64,000 nucleotides of DNA from Halobacteriales archaeon QS_1_68_20 (GCA_003021085.1 PXRE01000011.1:113708-177707); one strand, 5' to 3'. Counted from the first letter of the stretch, positions 16,928-26,298 are shown. The notes: generated from the sequence alone by a model not told the origin. Made by a program: numbers and translations.

Positions 16928-18007
16928 TTATGGGTCGGGGGTCGATTGCTCGGTGATCAGGGGTCGTTTGCCGATGGCTACGGTGTAGATGACCGCTTCG
17001 TTGATGCCGTCGATGCCGAGGTGGTCGTTCACGCCGTGGTCCTTGAAGCCCGCCAGCGGAATCGCGGCCAGGTTCATCGCCTCGGCGGTCAACAGCGTGT
17101 TCTGGGCGAGGTGGCCGGACTCCTGCATGATGTAGCGGTAGCAGCGCGGACCGTACTTCGCCATGGCGCGCCAGAACGCGCCCGTCAGCGCGAACACCAC
17201 CGATGCGTCGGAGACGTCGATGATCTCGGTCGACAGCGAGAACAGTTCGTCACGTTTGTCGGCCAGGTCCGGGTCCAGGTCCAGCACCCGGATGCCGTGC
17301 TTCTCGGGGACGTAGTAGTAGGTCCCGCACGGCAGGTCCGGCCCGCCGTTCATGACCAGCAGGTAGTTCTCGACGGGGTAGAGGCCGCCGGCCGACGCGT
17401 ACGCCCGGAAGGACTGGGTCACCGGGTCCTCGTCGTCCTCCTCGTCGGCGTCGTGGTCGGCGTCAGCGTCGTGATCGTGGTCGGCGTCAGCATCGTGGCC
17501 GTCGGCGTCGTGATCGTGGTCGTGATCGTCGTCGGCGCCGTGATCCGTTTCTTCCTCTTCGTAGCCGGCCCCGTCGAGGGCGTCGACGTGCTTGTGGCCG
17601 GTGACGCCGCAACTGTGGTACAGCAGGTTCGACAGTTCCTGCAGACTGATCCCCTCGCCGGCCATCTGGCGCCGGCTCCGCCGGTTCTCGATGACCTTGT
17701 GGAACGGCTCGTCCAGCGGCTCCGGCTCCGGGAGTTCGATGACTTCGGCACCTGCGTAGTCCGGACGCAACTTCGCCTGCATGAACGCGAAGCCGGACTC
17801 CGTCGTGAACCGGACGGCCGAGGGCTCCAGCTTGAAGTCCATCGCGTCCGTGTACTTCGTGTTCTCGTGGAAGAGTTCGAGTAGATTCTCGCCGGCCTCG
17901 AAGTCCTTGTTCTGGTACTCGTCGAAGTACGTGTCGTCCAGGGTCGAACTGGTCGGCTCGTACCCCTGGGACTTCAGGTTCCGAAGCTGATTGATGTTGA
18001 TCCTCAT
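16928..18007 (-). CDS. SagB-type azoline dehydrogenase (FMN) with His/Asp-rich insert
   Basis: Oxidises azolines to azoles with FMN. 359 residues. Nitroreductase-fold features: ENRRSRR (107-113) for phosphate binding, FRAYASAGGLYPVENYL (200-216), and AKYGPRCYRYIMQESGHLAQN (283-303), which holds the Lys284-Tyr285 pair known to be catalytic in McbC/BcerB relatives. Between the two halves, residues ~154-194 are an insertion made almost only of Asp, His, Ala and Glu with about nine His, absent from SagB proteins I know. It could bind metal or be a salt-adapted linker. Start ATG 18007; first gene of the modification operon. Confidence 0.9.
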   Translation of the reverse strand: MRININQLRNLKSQGYEPTSSTLDDTYFDEYQNKDFEAGENLLELFHENTKYTDAMDFKLEPSAVRFTTESGFAFMQAKLRPDYAGAEVIELPEPEPLDEPFHKVIENRRSRRQMAGEGISLQELSNLLYHSCGVTGHKHVDALDGAGYEEEETDHGADDDHDHDHDADGHDADADHDHDADADHDADEEDDEDPVTQSFRAYASAGGLYPVENYLLVMNGGPDLPCGTYYYVPEKHGIRVLDLDPDLADKRDELFSLSTEIIDVSDASVVFALTGAFWRAMAKYGPRCYRYIMQESGHLAQNTLLTAEAMNLAAIPLAGFKDHGVNDHLGIDGINEAVIYTVAIGKRPLITEQSTPDP

Positions 18008-18364
18008 ACGTCTCCACCCGGAGTCGAAGGCTGGCTCGCCCGGGTCGGACCCCCGGGGGAGGTTCTGTTACGCCGAAGACTAGTCATCGGCATCACACCT
18101 CACTGTGTGGGGGTGTTCATTTAAGTTTTGTTATTATTTGGTGCTATCATTTCCCCGGTCGAATCCGGGACCCCGGGGTATCCTAGGCAGTCGGGGCGTC
18201 GGGCACGTCCGCGTCGGACCACCGACGCGAGAGCGACCGACTACGGACGACGACGGGGCGGCTTTCTCCGGACCGGTTCCGCCGACTTATAACGATTCCC
18301 GCGCCAGCGCCGCCCTGCCCCGGCCCTACCCTTTATAATCGTTTGTGAAGAAATACCGCGAAAC
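18008..18364. promoter_or_regulatory. divergent intergenic region, SagB operon / acyl-CoA synthetase
   Basis: About 357 bp without a supported gene. A minus-strand TATA-like ACTTAAATG at about 18120-18128 lies ~115 nt before the SagB-like ATG, which would give a long leader. A plus-strand CTTTATAA box at 18331-18338 lies ~30 nt before ATG 18365. An A/T-rich patch at 18116-18145 contrasts with GC-rich flanks. Confidence 0.5.
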
Positions 18365-20350
18365 ATGGCGTGGGAGCAGACGGAGCGAGCGTTCGAGCAC
18401 GAGTTGCTCCGCGAGGAGACGCTACCGCGGGCCTTCGAACGGAGCGCGGCGCAACGGCCGGCCGAGACCGCACAGATGTACAAGGGTGGGATCTACGACC
18501 GGTCGCTGGCCCCGGGCGTCGTCCCGGAGGCGCCGGCCGGCGACTACGCCGAACTCACCTACGGCGAGATGCGCGAGACCGTCCACAATCTCACCGCGGG
18601 GTTCCGCGATGTGGGCCTGTCGGCCGGCGACCGGGTTGGCATCTTCGCGGACACTCGCATGGAGTGGGCGCTGTCGGACTGGGCGACCCTCGCGGCGGGC
18701 GGCGTCGTCACCACGGTGTACGAGGGGTCCTCGCCGTCGCAGGTGCAGTACCTGCTGGGTGACTCGGGGGCCACGGGCGTGGTCGTCGAGAACGGGGACC
18801 TGCTGGAACGGGTGTTCGAGGTCGAGGACGCCCTGAACCTGCAGTTCGTCGTCGTGATGGACGAGGTGGACGTGGACCGCGACGACGTCTACACGCTCGC
18901 GGAGATCCACGACCTTGGGGCCGGAGCGTTCGACCGGGAGACCTACGAGAGCTGGATCGACGACCTCGACTACGACGACCTGGCGACGCTGGTGTACACC
19001 TCCGGGACGACCGGCCGGCCGAAGGGCGTGAAACTGACCCACCGGAACGTCCGGTCGAACCTCAACCAGTCGTTCCGGCGGTTCGGTCCGCGGCCCGACA
19101 AGGGCGACCTGCCGGTCGTCGACGAGGACTCCACGTTGCTGTCGTACCTGCCGCTGGCGCACATCCTCGAACGGACGGCCGGGCACTTCCTCCCGTTCGG
19201 CGTCGGCGCGACGGTCGCCTACGCCGAGAGCCCCGACACCCTCCAGGAGGACCTCCAGACCGTCCAGCCGACCGGGATGGTCAACGTGCCGCGCATCTTC
19301 GAGCGCATCTACGACGGGATGCGCGAGCAGGCCAGCGAGTCGGCGCTGAAACTCCGGATCTTCGAGTGGGCGATGGACGTCGCCAGGGAGTACCACCGCA
19401 CCGACCGGCCGGGCCCGGTGACGCGACTCAAACACCGCCTGGCCGACCTGTTGGTCTACCGCCAGATCCGGGAGGGGATGGGCGGCAACGTGGAGTTCCT
19501 CAACAGCGGCGGCGGCACCCTCAGCGAGGACGTCGCCCGCCTCTTCCAGGGGATGGGGTTCACCATCCTGGAGGGCTACGGCATGACCGAAGCGTCGCCC
19601 GTCGTCACCGCGAACCCGGCGGAGAACCCCAAGCCGGGGACCATCGGCCCGCCGTTGCCCGGGATCGAGGTAGACGTCGACGTGACGGTCGTCCCGGAGG
19701 GCGGCCTCGCCGGCACCCTCGGGGAGGCCGGGGAGTTGCTCGTCCGGGGCGAGAACGTCTTCGAGGGCTACTGGAACAAGCCCGGGGAGACAGAGGCGGC
19801 GTTTACGAACGGCCCCGCCGGCGACGGGGGCGACGATCGGTGGTTCCGGACCGGCGACGTCGTCACGATCCGGCCGGACGGCTACCTGGTGTTCCACGAG
19901 CGCGCGAAACAACTGATGGTGCTCTCGACCGGCAAGAACGTCGCGCCGGGGCCAATCGAGGAGGCGTTCGCGGACGAGGACCTGATCGAGCAGGTGATGG
20001 TCGTCGGCGACGACCGGAAGTTCGTCGCCGCGCTGGTCGTCCCCAACGTCAGGGAACTTCGGCAGTGGGCCGAACGCGCCGGGGTCGACCTGCCCGACGA
20101 CCCCGGGGCCGTTTGCGAGAACGACCGCGTCCGTGCGCGCGTGGAGGAGGTCGTCGCCGCCGTCAACGCGCACTTCGAGTCCCACGAGCAGATCGGCGAC
20201 TTCCGGTTGATCCCCGAGGAGTTCACCGAGGACGACGACCTGCTGACCCCGACGCTCAAGAAGAAACGCCGGAACATCCGCGAGCGCTACGCCGAGGAGA
20301 TCGAGTCCATCTACGCGACCGACTCCCGGGAGACGGTCGCCGGGGAGTGA
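18365..20350 (+). CDS. AMP-dependent long-chain acyl-CoA synthetase (paralogue)
   Basis: 661 residues, same architecture as the enzyme at 7568: YTSGTTGRPKGVKLTH, GYGMTEASPVVT, WFRTGDVVTIRPDG and KQLMVLSTGKNVAPGPIEEAF. Here a fuller C-terminal hinge segment is kept (LLVRGENVFEGYWNKPGETE), where the 7568 copy has a shortened, rearranged segment (FPGAEGEGYWDKPAETE), so this is probably the less modified member. ATG 18365 has a TATA box ~30 nt upstream and may be nearly leaderless. Direct orientation with the 7568 copy brackets the thiazole-peptide locus. Confidence 0.93.
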   Translation: MAWEQTERAFEHELLREETLPRAFERSAAQRPAETAQMYKGGIYDRSLAPGVVPEAPAGDYAELTYGEMRETVHNLTAGFRDVGLSAGDRVGIFADTRMEWALSDWATLAAGGVVTTVYEGSSPSQVQYLLGDSGATGVVVENGDLLERVFEVEDALNLQFVVVMDEVDVDRDDVYTLAEIHDLGAGAFDRETYESWIDDLDYDDLATLVYTSGTTGRPKGVKLTHRNVRSNLNQSFRRFGPRPDKGDLPVVDEDSTLLSYLPLAHILERTAGHFLPFGVGATVAYAESPDTLQEDLQTVQPTGMVNVPRIFERIYDGMREQASESALKLRIFEWAMDVAREYHRTDRPGPVTRLKHRLADLLVYRQIREGMGGNVEFLNSGGGTLSEDVARLFQGMGFTILEGYGMTEASPVVTANPAENPKPGTIGPPLPGIEVDVDVTVVPEGGLAGTLGEAGELLVRGENVFEGYWNKPGETEAAFTNGPAGDGGDDRWFRTGDVVTIRPDGYLVFHERAKQLMVLSTGKNVAPGPIEEAFADEDLIEQVMVVGDDRKFVAALVVPNVRELRQWAERAGVDLPDDPGAVCENDRVRARVEEVVAAVNAHFESHEQIGDFRLIPEEFTEDDDLLTPTLKKKRRNIRERYAEEIESIYATDSRETVAGE

Positions 20351-20474
20351 GGTTTGCCGTTTCGGCCCGTCGTGACCGGTGACGCGGCCCCTCGTTCAGG
20401 CGTGGCACGGTAGACGCCAAGTGACAACCTTTTCCGGGTGCCGGTCGAAATTTCCGAGCGATGGGTGAACGAAG

Positions 20475-22430
20475 GTGAGTTCGGGCCCAATCCTGCCGCT
20501 AGTTGCGGCGATCATCGCGCTCGGGGTCGGCGCGAAGGTGCTCGCCGACCGGTACCAGGTGCCGAGCGTGCTGTTCCTGCTGCTCGCCGGCATCCTGCTC
20601 GGGCCGGTGTCGGGCGTGATCGGTGACGCCCTCGGGTTCGACCGCCTGGTCTCGCTAGAGACGTTCGGCGACGCGCTGTCGCCGATCGTCGGCCTCGCGG
20701 TCGCAATCATCGTCTTCGAGGGCGCGTTCCACCTGAAGCTTCGGAAGCTGCGGGAGTCGCCAGCGGCGGCCCTGCGACTGGTGACCGTCGGTGCCGTGGT
20801 GTCACTGGTCGGGACGGCCATCGCTGTTCGGTTCGCCCTGGGGTCGTCCTGGCGGATCGCGTTCCTCGTCGGCGCGCTGCTGGTGGCGACCGGGCCGACG
20901 GTCATCACCCCGATCATGGACGTCGTGCCGGTCCGTGACCGGGTCGCGGCGGCCCTGGAGACCGAGGGCATCGTCAACGACGTGACCGCCGCCATCCTGG
21001 CCGTGGTCGTGTTCGAGTCGTTGACCCTGGGGACCCCCGACGCTGGCCAGTTCGTCTCCCAGTTCCTCCAGCGACTGGGCGTCGGCGTCGTCGTCGGCAT
21101 CGTGATCGCGGTCGCCATCTGGTACCTGGTCCGGTTCGTCGACCTCTCGCCGGGCAACGCTCCCCAGAACGCCCGTCTGCTGGTGCTGGCGGGCGCCATC
21201 GTGGCGTTCTCGGGGGCCGACACCCTCGCCAGCGAGGCGGGAATCGCCGCCGCCGCGACGGCCGGGGTGCTGCTGGGCAACGCCGACCTCCCCTACGAGG
21301 AGGACATCGAGGCGTTCAAGGGCGACATCACGCTGGTCGTGCTGTCGTTCGTCTTCATCGCCCTTGCGGCCCTGCTGGAGTTCGACTACCTGCTCGAACT
21401 CGGGTTCGGCGGCATCGTCCTCGTGGCCGCGGTGGCGCTGGTCGTCCGGCCCCTGCTGGTGTTCCTGTCGGCGACCGGGGACCGCTTGACCACCGGCGAG
21501 AAACTGTTCATGAGCTTCGTCGCTCCCCGGGGGATCATCCCGGCGTCGGTCTCGACGCTGTTCGCCATCGAGATGACCAGCAGGGCCAACGAATTCCGGG
21601 AGGAGGCGGCAGCGGTCGGCGGCGCCGAGGCCCAGGAACTGCTCGCACAGGCCGCCACCTACGACCAGCAGTCCCAGATCCTCGTCGGGACGGTCTTCCT
21701 CGTCATCATGGCGACCGTCGCGATCGAGGGCGGACTCGCCCGCCACACCGCGGAATTCCTTGACGTGATACCGATGCGCGTAATCGTAGTCGGGGGCGGG
21801 AAGGTGGGCCGGTCGCTCACCACCCGCCTCGAAGCACGGGGAGAGAACGTCGTCATCGTCGAAGAAGACAGAGACGTGGTAGAGACGGCCCGCAAGGGAG
21901 GGTTCACCGTCCACAGCGGGGACGGCACCGACTCGGAGGAACTCCAGGCAGCGGGCATCGATAACGCCAGAACGGTCGTCGCCACCACCGGCGACGACGA
22001 GATCAACCTGCTGGTGGCCCAACTGGCGACCTCGAAGTTCGACGTCGAGAACGTCATCGCGCGGGTTAACGACCCGAGCAACGTCGACGCCTTCGAGGAC
22101 CTGAACGTCCGGACCATCTCGTCGACGGACGCGACCGCCTGGGCCATCGACAACGCCATCGAGCGGCCGGCGCTGGCCCGCTGGATGACCCAGATCGGCC
22201 GGGAAGGCGACGTCCAGGAGGTCGAGGTCAACTCCTCGGCGTTCGTCGGCCGGCCGATCCGGGAGATCGGGCCGGAACTCCCGGCAGGGTGCCTGGTCGC
22301 GCTGGTCACCCGCGACGGGGAGACGTTCGTCCCCGCCGCGGACGACACCATCCAGCGGGGCGATCACGTCACCCTCCTCGGGCAGAGCGAAGCCGTACAC
22401 GAGGCGATGCAGCGGGTCAACTCCGAGTGA
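20475..22430 (+). CDS. CPA1-type Na+/H+ antiporter with TrkA-N and TrkA-C domains
   Basis: 651 residues. Residues 1-410 hold about 12 helices with NhaP/CPA1 features (GPVSGVIGDALGFD, the ATGPTVITPIMDVVPVRDRV segment and TEGIVNDVTAAI). Residues ~430-550 form an RCK/TrkA-N nucleotide-binding domain (VVGGGKVGRSL, GDGTDSEELQAAGI, VVATTGDDEINLLVA). Residues ~575-650 are TrkA-C. Cation/proton exchange at the membrane under nucleotide control is expected. Start is GTG 20475; the upstream ATG at 20461 is in a frame that stops after five codons. Confidence 0.9.
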   Translation: MSSGPILPLVAAIIALGVGAKVLADRYQVPSVLFLLLAGILLGPVSGVIGDALGFDRLVSLETFGDALSPIVGLAVAIIVFEGAFHLKLRKLRESPAAALRLVTVGAVVSLVGTAIAVRFALGSSWRIAFLVGALLVATGPTVITPIMDVVPVRDRVAAALETEGIVNDVTAAILAVVVFESLTLGTPDAGQFVSQFLQRLGVGVVVGIVIAVAIWYLVRFVDLSPGNAPQNARLLVLAGAIVAFSGADTLASEAGIAAAATAGVLLGNADLPYEEDIEAFKGDITLVVLSFVFIALAALLEFDYLLELGFGGIVLVAAVALVVRPLLVFLSATGDRLTTGEKLFMSFVAPRGIIPASVSTLFAIEMTSRANEFREEAAAVGGAEAQELLAQAATYDQQSQILVGTVFLVIMATVAIEGGLARHTAEFLDVIPMRVIVVGGGKVGRSLTTRLEARGENVVIVEEDRDVVETARKGGFTVHSGDGTDSEELQAAGIDNARTVVATTGDDEINLLVAQLATSKFDVENVIARVNDPSNVDAFEDLNVRTISSTDATAWAIDNAIERPALARWMTQIGREGDVQEVEVNSSAFVGRPIREIGPELPAGCLVALVTRDGETFVPAADDTIQRGDHVTLLGQSEAVHEAMQRVNSE

Positions 22431-22482
22431 TTTTTCACCGGCGTCGACCTCGGCCAGCGGTCGTCGCTCGACCGCCCGTCAC

Positions 22483-24318
22483 TCACCCGCCGTCGGGTGT
22501 GGTCCCGTCACGGTCCGCGGACTCGTCGTCGGCCGGGTGCCCGCCTCCGGAGTCGTCCTGATTCTCGGGTCCGCCGTCCGACCGGCCCGCCCGGCGCTGC
22601 CGGAGGCTCTCCCGGAGTCGCTCCCGGAGCGTCTCGTGGAGGTGCTCGGCGCGGTCCTCGTCCACGTCGTAGGCGGTGGGATGGCGACTCCAGACGACGG
22701 CCGAACTCGCGGTGTCGGCCACGACGCTGGCGATCCGCCACCGGCGCTGGAAGTAGGTCCGCTCGGTCACCACGGTCTGGATGCGGTAGTACGGTACCAG
22801 TTGCGTGTTGCGGCGCCAGAAGCCCGTCCGGGTGACGAGGTGGGAGTCGCCGACGCCGAACCCGCGGTTGGTCCACTTCAGGTGTGCGGCGACCGGCGCC
22901 AGCGCCAGGCCCACGACCGCGACGTACCAGGGCAGGTCGACGGACAGGCGGTCGACGGCGAACAGGACCGCCGTCAGCGCGACGGTGAGCATCCCGTACC
23001 GGATGGCGTAGCGCTGGCGCGCCCGCTTCGGCGGGCGCTCGACGGAGAAGTCCTCGACGCCCTCCAGTTCCGTGGCGAAGTCCTCGACGGCCTCGCGGTC
23101 GGCCAGCGGCACCGCCGAGGGGACCTGCTGGCCGTTCCCGCGGCCCTGGCCCGGCGTGTACCCGGCCGTCTCGACCATGAGCGCGGCGTATCCGAGTCGA
23201 CGCATCAGCGGGTTCTCCCGGATGGTCAGCGTCTGGACCTTGTCCAGCGGGATGGACCCGCTGTAGCGCTGTAACAGTCCCCGCTCGTAGACGAGTTCGT
23301 CGTCGATCCGGGCGAGCCGGAAGTCGAAGTAGCGCACGAACGTCAGCGCGGCGCTGACGACCCAGGAGACCAGTAGCAGGCCGACCAGGCCGGCCAGTCC
23401 CAGCGCGAGCATCAGCGGATCGCCCGCGCTGGCCGGCCCGTCACCCAGCAAGTCCGCGGTCAGCGACACCAGGAAGTCGCTGACCAGGGGCAGCCCGAAC
23501 ACCAGGGGAAAGAGGACGCCCCAGCGGAACGAGACGCCGCTCAGCACCAGCAGTTCCTGCATCGAAAGTTCGAACAGCACCGTCTCCTCGGGTTCGCCGG
23601 GCGACTCGCCCGTGACGGCTTCCTCGTCGGTTACCTCCTCGCCGGTAGTCGCCCGGCCGGCCGGCGCGTCCCCGGCCGCGGCCCGGCGCTGGCCGGCGTC
23701 GCTCCGCTTGCGGCGGCGAATCTCGCGCTGGAGTCTGTCGGCCTCCTCGCGGGCGACGAACCGCAGTTCCGCCTCCGTCTGGCCGCCGCCGGCGGTCTCC
23801 AGCCTGACCGAGGCCAGCCCCAGGAGTCGGCCGACGAACGTCTGGTGGACGTCGACGTTCTGGACCCGCCGCAGCGGAATCTCGCGGTTCTGCCGCTGGA
23901 ACACGCCGGAGGTGATGTGCAGGGCCGACCCGCCCAGGCGGTACTCGAACACGGCGTAACTGGCGACGCCGTACCCGGCCCCGAGCAGGAAGCCCAGCGG
24001 CGCCAGCACGAACACGGACTCGAACGGGAGAACGCCGGCCGCGCCGCCGCCGATGGCGCCCAGGAAGAAGCCGAACGCCCCGCCGTTGAATCCCGTCTGG
24101 CCGGCGTCGATGACGGCCGTCAGGGGGTGCAGGCTCCGGTACTCGGGGTCGCCGTCGTCCAGGGGCTTCCCGGAGCCGTCGCTTCCGTCGGCGCTATCTG
24201 CGCTCCCGTCTCCCTCGCCGGGGGCCGTCACGGCCTCGTCGGCGGTGGCCCCGGCCCCGTCGGTGGGGTCCGCCGGGGGTTCGTCCGGCGTCGTCACGCT
24301 GTCGTCTTCGTCGGTCAT
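22483..24318 (-). CDS. PH domain (bPH2/DUF304) membrane protein, YdbT-like
   Basis: 611 residues. Three bacterial-PH-like units are visible, each beginning with YxLGxSALHITSGVFQRQNREIPL-type or ELVYERGLLQRYSGSIPLDKVQTL-type strands (about residues 110-190, 325-420, 475-570), separated by paired membrane helices. The N-terminal ~60 residues and the C-terminal tail are acidic and low complexity. Stop of the upstream partner (24326) is 7 bp from this ATG 24318, so the two PH genes form an operon, as YdbS/YdbT do in bacteria. Role in membrane or stress physiology is not established. Confidence 0.85.
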   Translation of the reverse strand: MTDEDDSVTTPDEPPADPTDGAGATADEAVTAPGEGDGSADSADGSDGSGKPLDDGDPEYRSLHPLTAVIDAGQTGFNGGAFGFFLGAIGGGAAGVLPFESVFVLAPLGFLLGAGYGVASYAVFEYRLGGSALHITSGVFQRQNREIPLRRVQNVDVHQTFVGRLLGLASVRLETAGGGQTEAELRFVAREEADRLQREIRRRKRSDAGQRRAAAGDAPAGRATTGEEVTDEEAVTGESPGEPEETVLFELSMQELLVLSGVSFRWGVLFPLVFGLPLVSDFLVSLTADLLGDGPASAGDPLMLALGLAGLVGLLLVSWVVSAALTFVRYFDFRLARIDDELVYERGLLQRYSGSIPLDKVQTLTIRENPLMRRLGYAALMVETAGYTPGQGRGNGQQVPSAVPLADREAVEDFATELEGVEDFSVERPPKRARQRYAIRYGMLTVALTAVLFAVDRLSVDLPWYVAVVGLALAPVAAHLKWTNRGFGVGDSHLVTRTGFWRRNTQLVPYYRIQTVVTERTYFQRRWRIASVVADTASSAVVWSRHPTAYDVDEDRAEHLHETLRERLRESLRQRRAGRSDGGPENQDDSGGGHPADDESADRDGTTPDGG

Positions 24319-24325
24319 GCTCCGG

Positions 24326-24805
24326 TCAGACTGCGTCCTCGTGTTCGCTCTCGATGGCCAGTTCCCGGAGGCGTTCGCGCAGTTCCTCGGCCCGTTCGGG
24401 CGCCAGCCCCGGGATGGTCACGTCGGCCCCGCGGGACCCTGCGGTGTAGACCACGACGCTCGCCAGGCCGACGAGTCGCTGGACCGGCCCGCGCTGGGTG
24501 TCGACGTGCTGGACGCGGACGAACGGGACCGACGTGACGACGCGGGTGATCACGCCCCGTTCGAGGTAGAGTCCGTCGTCGTCGACGACGAACCGCCACA
24601 CGCTGTAGCGCGCCAGCGCGTGCGCGGCCCCGAGGAGGGCCAGGACGGCCGCGACGGCGAGCACCCATGGCCCGACCCCGAGTACGTACGTATCCAGCGC
24701 CAGCAGAATACCGCCGACCAGCACCGTCCCGACCAGCGCTTGCAGGACCCACACGATTCGAACGTTGGGGTGCAGCGTCTCCATCGGCATGGCCTGGGTC
24801 CGCAC
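24326..24805 (-). CDS. PH domain membrane protein, YdbS-like
   Basis: 159 residues. Two membrane helices (residues ~18-60) are followed by one bacterial PH domain (RFVVDDDGLYLERGVITRVV, then RVQHVDTQRGPVQRLVGLASV). The pattern matches the small partner of the YdbS/YdbT pair. Start could be ATG 24805 or the internal ATG at 24793 (METLHPN). First gene of the operon with 22483-24318. Confidence 0.83.
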   Translation of the reverse strand: MRTQAMPMETLHPNVRIVWVLQALVGTVLVGGILLALDTYVLGVGPWVLAVAAVLALLGAAHALARYSVWRFVVDDDGLYLERGVITRVVTSVPFVRVQHVDTQRGPVQRLVGLASVVVYTAGSRGADVTIPGLAPERAEELRERLRELAIESEHEDAV

Positions 24806-24921
24806 GCCCCATTACCTTTCCGTTGGGTCGCCCGCGATCCGACGGGTTCCGCCGGCCCCGAAACCGCCGCCTTCCACTATAAAAACGCTTAATTCGCCGG
24901 GACGTTTACGTCAGGGAGGAA

Positions 24922-26298
24922 ATGACTCCCGGTCCGGTGGTGACGACGAGCGCGACGCTCGCGGCAGCGACTGCACCGTTCGGACTCCCCTCGTGGACCA
25001 TCCCCGTCGGGGGAACGCTCGTCCTCCTGGTCCTGCTGTTGCTGTCGGGATTCTTCTCGTCCTCCGAGATCGCGATGTTCTCGCTGCCGCGCCACCGGGT
25101 GGAAGCGTTGGCCAGCGAGGGGATGCCGGGCGCCGAGACGGTCCGGGAACTGAAGGAGGACCCCCACCGGTTGCTGGTGACCATCCTCGTCGGCAACAAT
25201 CTGGTCAACATCGCCATGTCCTCGGTGGCGACCGGCCTGCTGGCGCTGTACCTCAGTCAGGGCCAGGCGGTCGCGGTCGCCACCTTCGGGATCACGGCGC
25301 TGGTGTTGCTGTTCGGCGAGAGCGCGCCGAAGTCCTACGCGGTCGAGAACACGGAGTCCTGGGCCATGCGGATCGCCCGCCCCCTGCAGTACTCCGAGTA
25401 CCTCCTGTACCCGCTGGTGGTCGTGTTCGACTACCTGACCCGGGCGGTCAACCGGGTGACCGGCGGGCGCTCGGCCATCGAGACCTCCTACGTGACCCGC
25501 TCGGAGATCCAGGACATGATCGAGACGGGCGAGCGGGCCGGGGTGCTGGAGGAAGACGAGCGCGAGATGCTCCAGCGCATCTTCCGGTTCAACAACACCA
25601 TCGCCAAGGAGGTGATGACCCCGCGACTGGACGTCGACGCCATCTCCGTCGACGACTCCATCGCGGAGGCTATCGAGACCTGTATCCAGTCGGGCCACGC
25701 CCGCCTGCCCGTCTACGAGGGCAGTCTCGACAACGTCATCGGCATCGTCCACATCCGGGACCTCGTCCGGGACAGCAACTACGGCGGCAACGACGACGTC
25801 GACCTCGAGGACCTCATCGACCCGACCCTGCACGTCCCCGAGAGCAAGAACGTCGACGAACTCCTCAGCGAGATGCGCGAGCAGCGGATGCACATGGTGA
25901 TCGTCATCGACGAGTTCGGCACCACCGAGGGCATCGTCACCATGGAGGACATGGTCGAGGAGATCGTCGGCGAGATCCTGGAGGGCGAGGAGGAAGACCC
26001 CGTCACCCAGGTCGACGACCGAACGGTGCAGGTCCGCGGCGAGGTCAACATCGAGGACGTCAACGACGCCCTGGGGATCGAACTCCCGGAGGGCGAGGAG
26101 TTCGAGACCATCGCCGGGTTCATCTTCAATCGCGCCGGCCGCCTGGTCGAGGAGGGCGAGCAACTGGCGTACGACGGCGTCGAGATCCGGGTGGAAGAGG
26201 TCGAGAACACCCGGATCAAGGAGGCCCGCGTCCACCGGACCGAGGAGTACGAGACGGACGTGGAACGGCCCCCGGAAGAGAACGAAATCCCGGAGTGA
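24922..26298 (+). CDS. CNNM/CorC-type membrane protein (DUF21, CBS pair, CorC_HlyC)
   Basis: 458 residues. Residues ~25-200 are a DUF21 membrane domain (LLLSGFFSSSEIAMFSLPRHR; PKSYAVENTE). Residues ~220-340 are two CBS units (VMTPRLDVDAISVDD; DEFGTTEGIVTMEDMVEEIVGEI). Residues ~360-440 are the CorC_HlyC domain. Members are linked to Mg2+ or Co2+ homeostasis. The gene ends directly against a broken beta-helix gene: its TGA overlaps a GTG in that frame. Confidence 0.9.
   Translation: MTPGPVVTTSATLAAATAPFGLPSWTIPVGGTLVLLVLLLLSGFFSSSEIAMFSLPRHRVEALASEGMPGAETVRELKEDPHRLLVTILVGNNLVNIAMSSVATGLLALYLSQGQAVAVATFGITALVLLFGESAPKSYAVENTESWAMRIARPLQYSEYLLYPLVVVFDYLTRAVNRVTGGRSAIETSYVTRSEIQDMIETGERAGVLEEDEREMLQRIFRFNNTIAKEVMTPRLDVDAISVDDSIAEAIETCIQSGHARLPVYEGSLDNVIGIVHIRDLVRDSNYGGNDDVDLEDLIDPTLHVPESKNVDELLSEMREQRMHMVIVIDEFGTTEGIVTMEDMVEEIVGEILEGEEEDPVTQVDDRTVQVRGEVNIEDVNDALGIELPEGEEFETIAGFIFNRAGRLVEEGEQLAYDGVEIRVEEVENTRIKEARVHRTEEYETDVERPPEENEIPE

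Noticed and set aside
15692..17884. A 730-codon open frame on the plus strand opposite the SagB/C/D operon
   Set aside because: Shadow of the minus-strand genes. Its translation is rich in Val/Leu/Gly/Arg repeats with no recognisable motif, while the minus-strand frames carry full YcaO, E1 and SagB signatures. High GC suppresses stops in antisense frames.
18008..18097. Minus-strand 29-codon frame (MPMTSLRRNRTSPGG...) ending at the SagB-like ATG
   Set aside because: Low G/C third-position bias, no Cys-rich core, and only a chance TGA overlapping the ATG. Not treated as a precursor peptide.
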